Shown in pieces: positions 17,891-28,612 of a DNA stretch of 64,000 bases (its first letter is position 1; each line of letters opens with the position of its first letter). Both the position numbers and the translations under genes were made by a program. The notes below the pieces were generated by a model. That model was not told the origin of the DNA. It worked only from the letters and a program-made list of their open reading frames with translations, and ran no database searches. The DNA comes from Telluribacter roseus (lineage in GTDB: Bacteria > Bacteroidota > Bacteroidia > Cytophagales > Spirosomataceae). The stretch covers positions 62,001-126,000 of the forward strand of contig NZ_JAFEUV020000005.1 of NCBI RefSeq assembly GCF_017355915.2, read 5' to 3'.

Positions 17891-17920
17891 TACAAGCACT
17901 ACCAGATAAAGAAATTTGGA

Positions 17921-17950
17921 CCCCGACGGCTTATTGCTGTCGGGGTTTAC
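17921..17950 (+). terminator. Terminator of rpsT
   Basis: CCCCGACGGC at 17921-17930 pairs with GCTGTCGGGG at 17936-17945 (one G-T pair), with loop TTATT and a short T-run after the stem. Confidence 0.85.
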
Positions 17951-17985
17951 TGTTTTATTCATTCACCAACCCAAAGACCAATACC

Positions 17986-20784
17986 ATGAGAGTTGTTTAC
18001 CTGCTTGTGCTACTCCTGCTCGGCTCGGCTGTGGAGGCACAAGTTGCGAAGCGAAGTTTAACCCACGCTGACTATGACCACTGGAAAACCGTACAGCGGA
18101 GTCAGTTATCCCAAAAAGGAAACTGGGTATCCTACGAGATAAACCCCCAGGAAGGTGACGGTGTACTCGTTGTAGAGTCGCCGCGACAAAACCGTAAGTA
18201 TAGGATTGAAAGAGGCCATTCGGCTCAATTCTCCCCGGATGAAGCCTACCTGATAGCCCGGATCAAGCCTAAGCATGAAGACAATCGTCAGGCGAAAAAG
18301 AAGAAACTAAAGGCGGATCTGATGCCTAAGGATAGCCTGCTGGTACTCCGCCTCGACAACGACCAGCGCCGCTACTACCGCCATATCAAGTCGTTTGCCC
18401 TGCCCAAAGAAGCAGGTAACTGGCTGGCCGTACTTGTCGACGCCAAAGCACTGACGGCAGCTGATACCACCAAAAAAGCAGCCAAGGCTCCAAAAGGCAA
18501 AAAGGCACCCAAGGGCGACCGCCTTACCCTGATGCAGTTGGATGGAACGGGCGCAACCCATTTTGACTTTGTCAGCGAATACCGGATGGCCGAGCGGGGA
18601 GGCGCGGTGGTGCTGGCGCGCGAAGCGCTGCATGACTCGTCACAGGTTAGGGGGGTATTTGCTTTCCGGACCGGTAACAAGTCCCTGGTGCAGCTGGATA
18701 CCAGCTCACGCTTTAAGCAGTACAAGAATCTGGCGGTAAATAAGGCCGGTGATCAGGCTGCCTGGATGGCCTCGGCCGATAGTGCCAATGCCGAAGTAAA
18801 GAAGTTTGCCCTGTACTTCCGCCGCTTGCAGGATGCCACTGCACTCCTGGTCGCCGATACTACCACCAAAGCCTATCCGGCGGGATGGTCGGTATCGGAG
18901 TACCGCGAGCCGCGCTTTTCGGATGATGGCCGACGGCTGTACTTCGGAACGGCTCCGCTGGCACTGGCTTCGCTGAAAGATACTACCCGATTGGACGAGG
19001 AGCTTTCGCGCGTGGATGTATGGAGCTGGACTGACCCTAAGCTACAGCCCATGCAGGCAAAGCAGAAGAAGCAGGAAAGTGAGCGCAGCTTCGTGGCCTT
19101 TTATGATATCACCTCCCGCAAAATGGTACAGGCCGGTAGTGCGGAGGTACCTACCGTGGAGGTGGATTACAGGAACAACCATCCTTACCTGCTGGGTACC
19201 AGCAACCTGAGCTACCAGCGCATAAGCTCATGGGACCTGGGGCATACCGACTTCTACCTGATCAATACCAATACCGGCACCACTACGCTGATTGCGCAGG
19301 ATGTGGTGGGACAGGCCGAACTATCGCCTGCTGGTAAGTACGTGACCTGGTTTAGCGAGCGGGATACCGTATGGAAAGCTTACGACATAAAGTCACAGAA
19401 GACCATTGAACTAACGCGGGGGCTGCCGGTGGCATTCCAGGACGAGGAGCACGATTCCCCCAGCTTTGCCAGCGCCTACGGTGCCGCCGGCTGGACCAGG
19501 GACGACCGGTACTTCTGGGTATATGACCGCTACGATATCTGGCAACTGGATCCTACCCAGAAGGAGAAGCCCAAAGTCATTACAGGAGACTACGGACGTA
19601 AGGAAAGAGTAAAGCTGCGCTATGTACATCTTAATGAAGAAAATCCCACCATTCCGGCTGATCAGGAGCTGCTGCTGGCGGGAATCTGGGAAAAGGATAA
19701 GCAAACGGGACTGCTGAACTTTAAAGCAAATACGGCACCTGCTCTGATCGTGAAAGAAGCTTTCTACTACCAGCCCAGCTCCATAAGCAAGGCCAAAGAA
19801 GAAAAGGTGTACCTGTTTCAGAAAGGAAATTACAATCAGGCCAACGAACTGTACTACGTGGGTAAAGACTGGAAGCAGCCCCAGAAGCTAACCGGCCTGA
19901 CCGCCCAGATGGATAGTATCCGTTGGGGGAACGTGGAGCTGGTGTCGTGGCTCAGTGCGCAGGGAACCCGGCTGGAAGGTCTGCTCTTCAAGCCCGAAGG
20001 CTTTGACCCTGGTAAGAAGTACCCCATGCTGGTGTACTACTACGAGCGTAACGCCGAGACGCTGCACATGCCGCGTAACCCTTCGCCCAGTCGCTCTACC
20101 ATCAATATACCCTATTGCGTATCGAACGGGTACCTAGTATTTGTGCCGGATATAGTATATAGTGGCGGTACACCCGGCAAGAACGCCTACGATTGCATCG
20201 TTACCGGAGTACTGGACCTGATCAATAGGGGCTACGTTGACCGGGAAAGAGTAGGTATTCAGGGGCAAAGCTGGGGCGGGTACCAGACCGCCTACCTCAT
20301 TACCCAGACCAACATGTTCAAAGCTGCTATGGCCGGGGCTCCGGTAGCCAACATGACCAGTGCCTACGGCGGTATACGCTGGGGTACCGGTATGAGCCGG
20401 ATGTTCCAGTACGAACAAACCCAGAGCCGCATAGGTGGTACCCTCTGGGAGAAACCCATGTACTACCTGGAGAACTCTCCCCTGTTTTATGCGGACCGAA
20501 TCCAGACCCCGTTGCTCATGATGCATAACGATGCCGACGGAGCAGTACCCTGGTACCAGGGGATCGAGTTTTTCTCAGCCCTGCGTCGGCTTAACAAGCC
20601 GGTTTGGATGCTGGTATACAATGAAGAAGACCATAATCTTACCAAACGGCCTAACATGAAAGACCTGAGCATCCGAATGTATCAGTTCTTTGATTACTAC
20701 CTCAAAGATGCGCCTCAGCCAGCCTGGATGAAGCAGGGACGAACCGTGCTGGATAAGGAAAGATGGGACATGAAATACGAGTAA
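17986..20784 (+). CDS. S9 family (prolyl oligopeptidase-like) peptidase
   Basis: 932-residue exported serine peptidase. A signal peptide (MRVVYLLVLLLLGSAVEAQ) is followed by a long beta-propeller-like region and a C-terminal alpha/beta-hydrolase domain. The catalytic triad can be seen: Ser762 in GQSWGGY, Asp851 in HNDADGAVPW, and His883 in EEDHNLTK. Residues about 100-180 contain Lys/Ala-rich low-complexity stretches (KKKLKAD, KKAAKAPKGKKAPKGD). It likely degrades peptides in the periplasm or at the surface. The specific subfamily (S9A/B/C) is not resolved; the GxSxGG and propeller layout suit S9C/DPP-type. It is flanked by terminators on both sides. Confidence 0.9.
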   Translation: MRVVYLLVLLLLGSAVEAQVAKRSLTHADYDHWKTVQRSQLSQKGNWVSYEINPQEGDGVLVVESPRQNRKYRIERGHSAQFSPDEAYLIARIKPKHEDNRQAKKKKLKADLMPKDSLLVLRLDNDQRRYYRHIKSFALPKEAGNWLAVLVDAKALTAADTTKKAAKAPKGKKAPKGDRLTLMQLDGTGATHFDFVSEYRMAERGGAVVLAREALHDSSQVRGVFAFRTGNKSLVQLDTSSRFKQYKNLAVNKAGDQAAWMASADSANAEVKKFALYFRRLQDATALLVADTTTKAYPAGWSVSEYREPRFSDDGRRLYFGTAPLALASLKDTTRLDEELSRVDVWSWTDPKLQPMQAKQKKQESERSFVAFYDITSRKMVQAGSAEVPTVEVDYRNNHPYLLGTSNLSYQRISSWDLGHTDFYLINTNTGTTTLIAQDVVGQAELSPAGKYVTWFSERDTVWKAYDIKSQKTIELTRGLPVAFQDEEHDSPSFASAYGAAGWTRDDRYFWVYDRYDIWQLDPTQKEKPKVITGDYGRKERVKLRYVHLNEENPTIPADQELLLAGIWEKDKQTGLLNFKANTAPALIVKEAFYYQPSSISKAKEEKVYLFQKGNYNQANELYYVGKDWKQPQKLTGLTAQMDSIRWGNVELVSWLSAQGTRLEGLLFKPEGFDPGKKYPMLVYYYERNAETLHMPRNPSPSRSTINIPYCVSNGYLVFVPDIVYSGGTPGKNAYDCIVTGVLDLINRGYVDRERVGIQGQSWGGYQTAYLITQTNMFKAAMAGAPVANMTSAYGGIRWGTGMSRMFQYEQTQSRIGGTLWEKPMYYLENSPLFYADRIQTPLLMMHNDADGAVPWYQGIEFFSALRRLNKPVWMLVYNEEDHNLTKRPNMKDLSIRMYQFFDYYLKDAPQPAWMKQGRTVLDKERWDMKYE

Positions 20785-20830
20785 TTGTTGGTTTTTAAGA
20801 GCTTTTTTTGATAGATTGCAATAATGACAG

Positions 20831-20872
20831 CCTTGTAGTCGTGTAACTAAAGCGACTACAAGGTTTATTTTG
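20831..20872 (+). terminator. Terminator of the S9 peptidase gene
   Basis: An 11-base perfect stem, CCTTGTAGTCG at 20831-20841 and CGACTACAAGG at 20853-20863, with an 11-base loop and a T-rich tail (TTTATTTT). Confidence 0.85.
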
Positions 20873-20929
20873 AGTGGCTAACGTAGCTTTAATTCTTTAC
20901 ACAATTAACACTAAACCATTCCTGATTGT

Positions 20930-22204
20930 ATGAAAAAAATTGCAATGCTAGCAGGTCTTGTGGCAATGGGAGCCGTCCCGGCAGCTGCTCAGACTTCGCC
21001 GATTACTTTTAATGCCCGAGGCATGGTGGCTATATCCGATGCGGATATGGCAGCTTCGGCTTTTATTGATGGTAAACTTCTTCGGGATAACGCCGTAAAA
21101 GACAAACTGACCTCGATCAAGTTTCCTTTACAAAGAGGAGGTAAAACCTTCGAAAGTATCATAGTTTCCAATTCAGCACTGACTTATAGCAAGAGTATAG
21201 CAGTACCCAAAACAGGAGGCTTAGCCTTTGTTCTGGATGCTCGCGTGAGTCCTTCAGAAGATGTTTCTGAGTACAAAGATGCCATGAAGGAGTTTCCGGA
21301 AGGTCAGAAACTCACCGTAGTGGATATCGTCAATCTGGCAGCTCCCAAGCAGAAGTTTGCGTTTGCCGTGGGTAAAAATCCTACTGCCATTGACATCAAC
21401 AAAAATGAGCTGATGGTAGCTACCAGCGAAGCCGGTAAAGAACTGGTATTCCTGGAAGTAAACGATGACGGAAAACCAACCCGTCTGGCGCACCTGCCGG
21501 CTCAGCTTGATAGTGCCCGTATCATTGACCTGTCGTTCCATCCGACCGGAAACTACCTGGCCGTGACCCTGGATCAGACCAAAGAAGTAGGTCTGTACCG
21601 TATTGTTCGTGATGGTGGTAAGCTGAAGAACATTGAAATGGTAGGTAAGCCTTTCAAAGCGGGCGATAATCCTGCCACTGGTAAATTCTCTGCTGATGGC
21701 AAGCACTACTTTGTACTGGATACCAAAGGCGCGGTAGGCAAAGCCACCGGCGAAGGTGAACTGATGGTTGTTGAGTTCTCACTGGATGGCTCGGCTGAGC
21801 ATAAGGTAGTTAGCAAAACGCCCGTTGGGCTTAACCCCGGAGCATTCGCGATCAATCCGGAAGGTAATATGATCGTAACGGCTAACGTGGGTAAGAGTGT
21901 CCAGCCCTGGACCGAAGCCAACGCAGGTGGAGGTAGCTCACTGACACTGCTGAAAGTAGGCGCTGACGGAGCTATGACCAAAGTAGCCGACTATCCCGTA
22001 GAAGGTATCATGCCGCAGAGCATTGCCTTTGATAAGGACGGGTCTAACCTGGCGGTAGCTATCTACGAATACCTCGACTTTGGTGACCGTACCGGTGGTA
22101 TCGAGTTCTGGAGCGTAAGCAAGGGCGATAGCCCCAAGCTGACCAAGCAGCCTGGCAAAATCAGCGTAGAGCGCGGATGTCACACCATTCGTGTGATTCC
22201 CTGA
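20930..22204 (+). CDS. Periplasmic beta-propeller (lactonase-like) protein
   Basis: 424 residues with a clean signal peptide (MKKIAMLAGLVAMGAVPAAAQ). The mature protein shows repeated propeller-blade signatures (LSFHPTGNYLAVTLDQ, GKFSADGKHYFVLDT, FAINPEGNMIVTANVG, IAFDKDGSNLAVAIYEY), as in seven-bladed lactonase/YVTN-type propellers. No catalytic motif is evident to me, so a binding or scaffold role is as likely as lactonase activity. Two cysteine-free blades and a single C-terminal Cys (ERGCHTIRV) are visible. It is flanked by terminators and is monocistronic. Confidence 0.75.
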   Translation: MKKIAMLAGLVAMGAVPAAAQTSPITFNARGMVAISDADMAASAFIDGKLLRDNAVKDKLTSIKFPLQRGGKTFESIIVSNSALTYSKSIAVPKTGGLAFVLDARVSPSEDVSEYKDAMKEFPEGQKLTVVDIVNLAAPKQKFAFAVGKNPTAIDINKNELMVATSEAGKELVFLEVNDDGKPTRLAHLPAQLDSARIIDLSFHPTGNYLAVTLDQTKEVGLYRIVRDGGKLKNIEMVGKPFKAGDNPATGKFSADGKHYFVLDTKGAVGKATGEGELMVVEFSLDGSAEHKVVSKTPVGLNPGAFAINPEGNMIVTANVGKSVQPWTEANAGGGSSLTLLKVGADGAMTKVADYPVEGIMPQSIAFDKDGSNLAVAIYEYLDFGDRTGGIEFWSVSKGDSPKLTKQPGKISVERGCHTIRVIP

Positions 22205-22226
22205 TCTGATCAGGATACTTTATATA

Positions 22227-22257
22227 AAAAGGCCGATGGATCATCCATCGGCCTTTT
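22227..22257 (+). terminator. Terminator of the beta-propeller gene
   Basis: A 14-base perfect stem (22227-22240 with 22244-22257), three-base loop, ending in TTTT. Confidence 0.9.
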
Positions 22258-22319
22258 CTGTTTCATACTGGCAGTACCGCCTTATTAGGTTATAGGTATG
22301 TTAAACGATAGCGATTTGT

Positions 22320-22478
22320 ATGCTTTTTGGAGCTGTTGTTGCAGTACTATGCTTCACCGGATATAAGGGAGGATATAACTCATTTACGCTAAGTTTCGGC
22401 CTGATACTGAACCTTATTTTAGTGAAAATTGCTACATATAAGGAGTACTTTAGACCCAATTGTATATCATCTTCTTAA
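22320..22478 (+). CDS. Possible small hydrophobic protein (52 aa)
   Basis: An open frame from ATG 22320 to TAA 22476-22478 encodes 52 residues: a hydrophobic start (MLFGAVVAVLCFTG), a YKGGYNS turn, a second hydrophobic run (FTLSFGLILNLILVKI) and a charged end. Two short membrane segments would fit a small membrane protein. No family is recognised, no Shine-Dalgarno or TAnnTTTG box is seen just upstream, and the preceding terminator ends at 22257. It may be a real small gene, a decayed one, or chance. Confidence 0.3.
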   Translation: MLFGAVVAVLCFTGYKGGYNSFTLSFGLILNLILVKIATYKEYFRPNCISSS

Positions 22479-22526
22479 AGAAAGGTTTAGGATAGATAAA
22501 GGCTTATTTTTTACTCCAGTTTTTAG

Positions 22527-22534
22527 TAAATTTG
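22527..22534 (+). promoter_or_regulatory. Putative -7 box of the ABC-F gene
   Basis: TAAATTTG, an exact TAnnTTTG match 31 bases before the start codon. The -33 region is T-rich but has no TTG at the preferred spacing. Confidence 0.55.
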
Positions 22535-22550
22535 CACTTTCATACATTAA

Positions 22551-24191
<1,641 letters not shown>

Positions 24192-24217
24192 GGTACGGCT
24201 GATACATTATCTAGCAG

Positions 24218-24246
24218 AAAGGGGACCTTGTAAGGTCCCCTTTTTT
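24218..24246. terminator. Terminator after the ABC-F gene
   Basis: AAAGGGGACCTT (24218-24229) pairs with AAGGTCCCCTTT (24232-24243), followed by more T. The stop codon of the convergent CHU_C gene lies in the T-tract. Confidence 0.9.
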
Positions 24247-25708
24247 ATTTTATGATCAGTACAGTACCCGTTCTTCGGTAGTCATTCCCTTTGGCATCTC
24301 TGATCCGGATCACGTAAGGGTACTGGCCGGGAGGTAGGGGAGTATCCTGACTCTTGCCGTCCCAGGAGTTAGCCGGATTGGTCGAGTGATATATGATAGT
24401 CCCCCACTGATTATAAACCGACAGATGGAAGTCGGCAGGTAGTTCGCCCTTGATCTCAAAGTAGTCGTTGACTCCGTCGTTGTTGGGGCTGAATGCTTCC
24501 GGAATGTATAAAGTGGATGTACTACAAAAGGAAGTAGGCGTCCTGCGACAGCGGATGGAAGAAGTTATAATGGAAGTGGAGCTTACGATCCGTAGCTGGT
24601 AGCAATGTTCCTTACCACAGCTAAGATCTGTGTCATCTACTGTACGGGTTGCTCCCGCTGACGTGACCTCCTTCCAGAGAGCACCATCCTTCATCAGTTC
24701 CATTCGCTGATTTGTAGCCGCCTGTCGGGTTTGCCAGGATAGCTGGGTATGCTCCGGTTGTTCGGTAAGATCAAGTACCGCTGTACATACTACTTCGGAT
24801 TGGTAGGTACCGGCCAAGCAGGCATCGGATGCTTCCAGACGAAAGCAGGTACTTTCTAAAGCATTAGTAACACTCACCTTCACTTGATCTTTCTCCCTCC
24901 GCGTCTTTACCCCCGTTGATGCAAAGGTACCATCAGGCCTTTCCAGCATTACCGTCACCTCGGTAGCCAGCGGATTCTCAATTACCAGCTCCGCTTGGGT
25001 ACTGCTGGCGGTACTTAGCTCCTTGATTAGGGGTGGAGCAATGGGTTGAGAGGGCGAATACTGTAAGAAGGCCATGCTGCCTTTACACATCCCGAGCCGC
25101 TGCACTCCCCATGCCGCGATGGTGTAGGAACGGTTGTTGCTGTATCGATGGCTGGTAGTCTTATGCGAGCCGGGTACTTCCGAAATGGTACCATCACCCC
25201 AGTCTACCCAGTACGCGTAGTACTGTGAGGGCTGGTTGGCATCGAACAGGACCTGTACCGTACCATCTGTACAGGCGGATAGCCGTACCTTCGGGGACAG
25301 GGTATCGTTGACTACTACTTTGGCACATCCAATCAGTTTAACGCCCTCTTTCTCCGACAGTTGTACCAGGGTGTAGGTTCCGGGGCGGGTATAAGTATGG
25401 ATGGAGTCCGTTTTGAGATTTTCCGGACGCAGGGGGCCTCCCTGGTAGTCGAAGATGGTTCTGACGTTGGTAACGCCCTCCAGGGTAGGTCTGGCTTTTA
25501 TCTTGCGCGGCAGACACTCCTCTATATCTATGACGGCAGTAGTACCGGTACCGTAGGTGAATAAATCGGGGATAGTACTTGGGCACTGGGCATAGCCGTA
25601 GGAGGCTCCCAGTTGCAGGCTGGTCAGGAAAATGAAGATAACCATGAGTAGTCGAATTGACCACTCCCGATGTGTATAGACCCTCCCCGTCACTTGTCTC
25701 CAGTTCAA
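24245..25708 (-). CDS. Secreted protein with CHU_C (T9SS type B) sorting domain
   Basis: 487 residues. A signal segment (LLMVIFIFLTSLQLGASYGYAQ) follows a basic leader; the start is uncertain (TTG 25708 chosen, GTG 25693 and ATG 25645 possible). The middle has PKD/Ig-like beta domains (YYAYWVDWGDGT; TYTLVQLSEKEG; fibronectin-like LSWQTRQAATNQRMELMKDG). The last 85 residues are the gliding-motility-type CHU_C domain: PEAFSPNNDGVNDYFEIKG, LSVYNQWGTIIY, SWDGKSQDTPLPPGQYPYVI and the end strand TGTVLIIK. This directs export by the type IX secretion system and surface attachment or release. The partner or ligand is unknown. No T9SS machinery gene lies nearby. Confidence 0.88.
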   Translation of the reverse strand: MNWRQVTGRVYTHREWSIRLLMVIFIFLTSLQLGASYGYAQCPSTIPDLFTYGTGTTAVIDIEECLPRKIKARPTLEGVTNVRTIFDYQGGPLRPENLKTDSIHTYTRPGTYTLVQLSEKEGVKLIGCAKVVVNDTLSPKVRLSACTDGTVQVLFDANQPSQYYAYWVDWGDGTISEVPGSHKTTSHRYSNNRSYTIAAWGVQRLGMCKGSMAFLQYSPSQPIAPPLIKELSTASSTQAELVIENPLATEVTVMLERPDGTFASTGVKTRREKDQVKVSVTNALESTCFRLEASDACLAGTYQSEVVCTAVLDLTEQPEHTQLSWQTRQAATNQRMELMKDGALWKEVTSAGATRTVDDTDLSCGKEHCYQLRIVSSTSIITSSIRCRRTPTSFCSTSTLYIPEAFSPNNDGVNDYFEIKGELPADFHLSVYNQWGTIIYHSTNPANSWDGKSQDTPLPPGQYPYVIRIRDAKGNDYRRTGTVLIIK

Positions 25709-25740
25709 TACTAGCTCATCCAGAAATAATAATTGAAAGT

Positions 25741-25774
25741 AAATAAAAAAGCGGAGAATAATTATTCTCCGCTT
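25741..25774 (-). terminator. Terminator of the gluconate-dehydrogenase-type operon
   Basis: AAGCGGAGAATA (25749-25760) pairs with TATTCTCCGCTT (25763-25774); on the minus strand the stem is followed by a TTTTTTATTT run. Confidence 0.9.
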
Positions 25775-25799
25775 CTGATATAAGTAGGATTGGCTTTAC

Positions 25800-26435
25800 C
25801 TATGAGTCGTAGCTAACGCCGTACTGCTTCAGAACGTCGGCAGGTACACCTTCCCACTGGTTAGGCGTATTTCCCATGTAGCCGATATCCTTGATACCCA
25901 TCTGGCTGGTGTAAAAGCCAGTAGCCGTAAAGTTGCGCATCAGGCTAAAGAAAGCTACTCCCTGGCTCATCTCGGGCTTGGCTTTTCCGGGGTAGGCTAT
26001 ATCATCAACCAGTTGAATCTGCTGGGCCTTGGTAGCTCCCGTAAAGGGTTTGTTGAAGCGCTTACGCGACTCCACATCCAGCCAGCGCAGACCTCCGCGC
26101 ATGGGCGTCTGCCACTGGGGGAGGTCCTTCATCATGAACTCGATAAAGGCAGGTACACCCGCCTGTGAGGCACTACCTGACTTGCTATCAGCCGGAATAA
26201 TGATATCAGCGAGTACAGTTACCGTAGCCAGCTCCTGAGGAGTAAAAAACTTCTCCTTCATGAGTTTGGCATCCCGGATTGCCTCTTCTTTCTGACGGCC
26301 ACCGGGTACTTTTATGGGATCGTCAGGAAGCGAGGTTTCCAGCTCTCTTCTTTCAGCCAGTGTCTCCTGAGGATTGAGCCCTACCACGCCCAGCGAGCTG
26401 ATAGTAAGGGCTTTTAATGAATCTCTACGTTTCAT
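25800..26435 (-). CDS. Gluconate 2-dehydrogenase subunit 3 family protein
   Basis: 211-residue small subunit (gluconate_2-dh3 family) that typically partners a GMC-type flavoprotein dehydrogenase. It starts MKRRDSLKALTISSLGVVG, a twin-arginine-like signal, suggesting export by Tat, possibly carrying the larger subunit, which has no signal of its own. Family features include KFFTPQELATVTVLADIIIPAD, AGVPAFIEFMM and SRKRFNKPF. It lies 37 bases after the GMC gene and ends at a strong terminator, so the two form an operon. Confidence 0.9.
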   Translation of the reverse strand: MKRRDSLKALTISSLGVVGLNPQETLAERRELETSLPDDPIKVPGGRQKEEAIRDAKLMKEKFFTPQELATVTVLADIIIPADSKSGSASQAGVPAFIEFMMKDLPQWQTPMRGGLRWLDVESRKRFNKPFTGATKAQQIQLVDDIAYPGKAKPEMSQGVAFFSLMRNFTATGFYTSQMGIKDIGYMGNTPNQWEGVPADVLKQYGVSYDS

Positions 26436-26472
26436 CTTTTATATGATTTAGAATAGCTCAACCAACGTGATA

Positions 26473-28215
26473 TTACAAGTTCTTCTGCTTTACCTGATCG
26501 ATGATGTAATCGGAGGCACGCATTGACAGGGCCAGGATCGTCCAGGTTGGGTTCTTGTCAGCCTGTGATACAAACGAGCCACCATCCACTACGAACACGT
26601 TTTTGGCGTCGTGAGCCTGCGAGAACTTGTTCAGGGCTGATGTCTTGGGATCGTTACCCATTCGTGAGGTACCTACTTCGTGGATAATTCGTCCCGGAGC
26701 AGCCAGACCGTAGTTGCTTTCAGGACCCGGTTTGCTGCCTGATAATATTCCACCCATGGCAGTAAGGATTTCCTCGAAAGTATCCTGCATGTGCTTGGCC
26801 TGCTTTATTTCGTAGTCAGACCACTTGTAGTTGAAGCGCAGTACCGGGATACCGTATTTGTCTACTACGTTAGGATCGATCTCACAGTAGTTGTCGGCAG
26901 ACGCCACCGCTTCACCACGGCCCGACATACCTACGTAGGCACCATAGAAACGGCGGTAGTCTTCTTTCAGCGAAGCACCGTAACCACCGGCTGGTTTCAT
27001 GGTACCATCAGGCATGGGGTACTTACCATTCATGCCTTCGATACCCCAGCCAAATCCGTAGCTGGGCATTCCCATACCACCCCAGTACTCGATGTGGTAA
27101 CCACGGGGGAAGTCCAGCTTTTTGTTGTCAAGCCACCAGGGCGAGTATACGTGGGCTCCACCTACACCATCTTCGTTGTACCGCTTGCGGTTCATGAGGT
27201 TAGGCATGAAGGCGCTGCGTGAGGCACCGGTAGAGTCGTGCAGGTACTTACCAACTACTCCGCTTGAGTTGGCCAGACCATTCTGGTGGTAAGCCGACTT
27301 GGAGTTCAGGAGCAGACGGGCTGATTCACCGGCACTGGCCGCCAGGATAACGATTTTAGCCTTAACGGTATGCTCGGTTAGTTTTTCTTTGTCAACGTAT
27401 GATACACCCGTTGCCTGTCCGGTGGTCGGATCAGTAAGTACCTCCCTGGCCATGGCATTGGTAAAGAGGGTAACGTTACCCGTCTTCAGTGCAGGTATCA
27501 CCAGTACTGACGAAGAGGAGAAGTCGGCGTAGGCCTGACAACCGCGGCTACACTGGCTACAGTAGAAACACTGTCCCCGTTCGTTATTAATAGCTTTAGT
27601 AAGGATAGAAAGACGCGAAGGTATTACAGGTACATTGACCTTCTTGGCGGCATTCTTAATGAACAGCTCGTGCAGACGGGGCTTGGGCGGGGGTAGGAAT
27701 ATTCCATCGGGCTCGTTACGCATATTTTCGATGGAACCGAATACCCCAACCAGCTTATCTACCTGGTCGTAGTAAGGTTTTACGTCGTCATACGTGATAG
27801 GCCAGTCTTCTCCCAGGCCATCAATGCTTTTGCGACGGAAGTCATCAGGTCCGAAGCGTAGCGAAATACGCCCCCAGTGGTTGGTACGGCCACCGAGCAT
27901 ACGTGAGCGGAACCAGTCAAACTCGGTTCCGTTTTTACGCGTATAAGGCTCGCCTTCGATTTCCCAGCCACCCCAGGCAGCGTCAAAATCACCGAAGGGA
28001 CGGGTTGTGCTCGCACCACGACGTGGCGACTCCCAGGGCCATTTGAGCTGTGTGATGTACTTAGGATCGGCCGGGTCGAAGTACCCGCCTGCTTCAAGTA
28101 AGGCTACTTTTGCACCTGCCTTCGAAAGCTGGTAGGCGGCCATACCACCTCCCGCGCCGGAGCCAATGATGCATACATCAAAAACAGTTGGCTGTTCTTT
28201 TATCTGAAAACTCAT
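26473..28215 (-). CDS. GMC-family FAD-dependent dehydrogenase, large subunit
   Basis: 580-residue GMC oxidoreductase that oxidises a sugar or alcohol. The FAD-binding motif is GSGAGGGMAAYQL followed by ALLEAGG. A compact cysteine group, Cys216, Cys219, Cys222 and Cys226 (CFYCSQCSRGC), lies where FAD-dependent glucose dehydrogenases carry an iron-sulfur cluster. The C-terminal active-site region contains HEVGTSRMG (base His) and NPTWTILAL (Asn partner). There is no signal peptide, which agrees with piggy-back export with the Tat-type small subunit downstream. The electron acceptor is not encoded next to it. The exact substrate (glucose, gluconate, other) cannot be told. Confidence 0.9.
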   Translation of the reverse strand: MSFQIKEQPTVFDVCIIGSGAGGGMAAYQLSKAGAKVALLEAGGYFDPADPKYITQLKWPWESPRRGASTTRPFGDFDAAWGGWEIEGEPYTRKNGTEFDWFRSRMLGGRTNHWGRISLRFGPDDFRRKSIDGLGEDWPITYDDVKPYYDQVDKLVGVFGSIENMRNEPDGIFLPPPKPRLHELFIKNAAKKVNVPVIPSRLSILTKAINNERGQCFYCSQCSRGCQAYADFSSSSVLVIPALKTGNVTLFTNAMAREVLTDPTTGQATGVSYVDKEKLTEHTVKAKIVILAASAGESARLLLNSKSAYHQNGLANSSGVVGKYLHDSTGASRSAFMPNLMNRKRYNEDGVGGAHVYSPWWLDNKKLDFPRGYHIEYWGGMGMPSYGFGWGIEGMNGKYPMPDGTMKPAGGYGASLKEDYRRFYGAYVGMSGRGEAVASADNYCEIDPNVVDKYGIPVLRFNYKWSDYEIKQAKHMQDTFEEILTAMGGILSGSKPGPESNYGLAAPGRIIHEVGTSRMGNDPKTSALNKFSQAHDAKNVFVVDGGSFVSQADKNPTWTILALSMRASDYIIDQVKQKNL

Positions 28216-28612
28216 AGTGATGGTTTATGAATATAGGATTTGACTTTGAGCAATAAATATAAGTTGCCACATAAGTATATCTACTATTGTGGAAGAGTTT
28301 TTTAAAAAATATTAATAAGGTATGGACTGTTCTATCTGAAACTTGCTCCTCCCTTATAAAAGGGGCTGTAATGGCTGTTAATACCGCCTCATCTTCACGC
28401 ATCGTCATTACTAATCAGGGGAGACTGGATAAGTTATGTGCCTGAAAAGAGCTGAGGAGTTAAATCCCTATGTTGTGATATTTTGCCGCGCTGCAAATTA
28501 CAAAAAAATGCTTGTATAGTACTAGTTATATAGAGGTATAGGTTTTGTAGCCTCTGCTGCGGGTATTTAAAATGCCCATATACTTATTATTTCACAACAA
28601 ACCTTTATTACA
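28216..28612. other. 397-nt intergenic region between divergent genes
   Basis: It lies between the GMC operon and the low-complexity protein gene and should carry both promoters. It is AT-rich; TATATTTA on the minus strand near 28257 and TATAGGTTTTG near 28538 on the plus strand approach the -7 consensus but do not match it exactly. No gene is seen. Confidence 0.5.

Noticed and set aside
28178-28408. 76-codon minus-strand frame overlapping the GMC gene start
   Set aside because: It overlaps the GMC start region in another frame and would lie over its promoter; no support.
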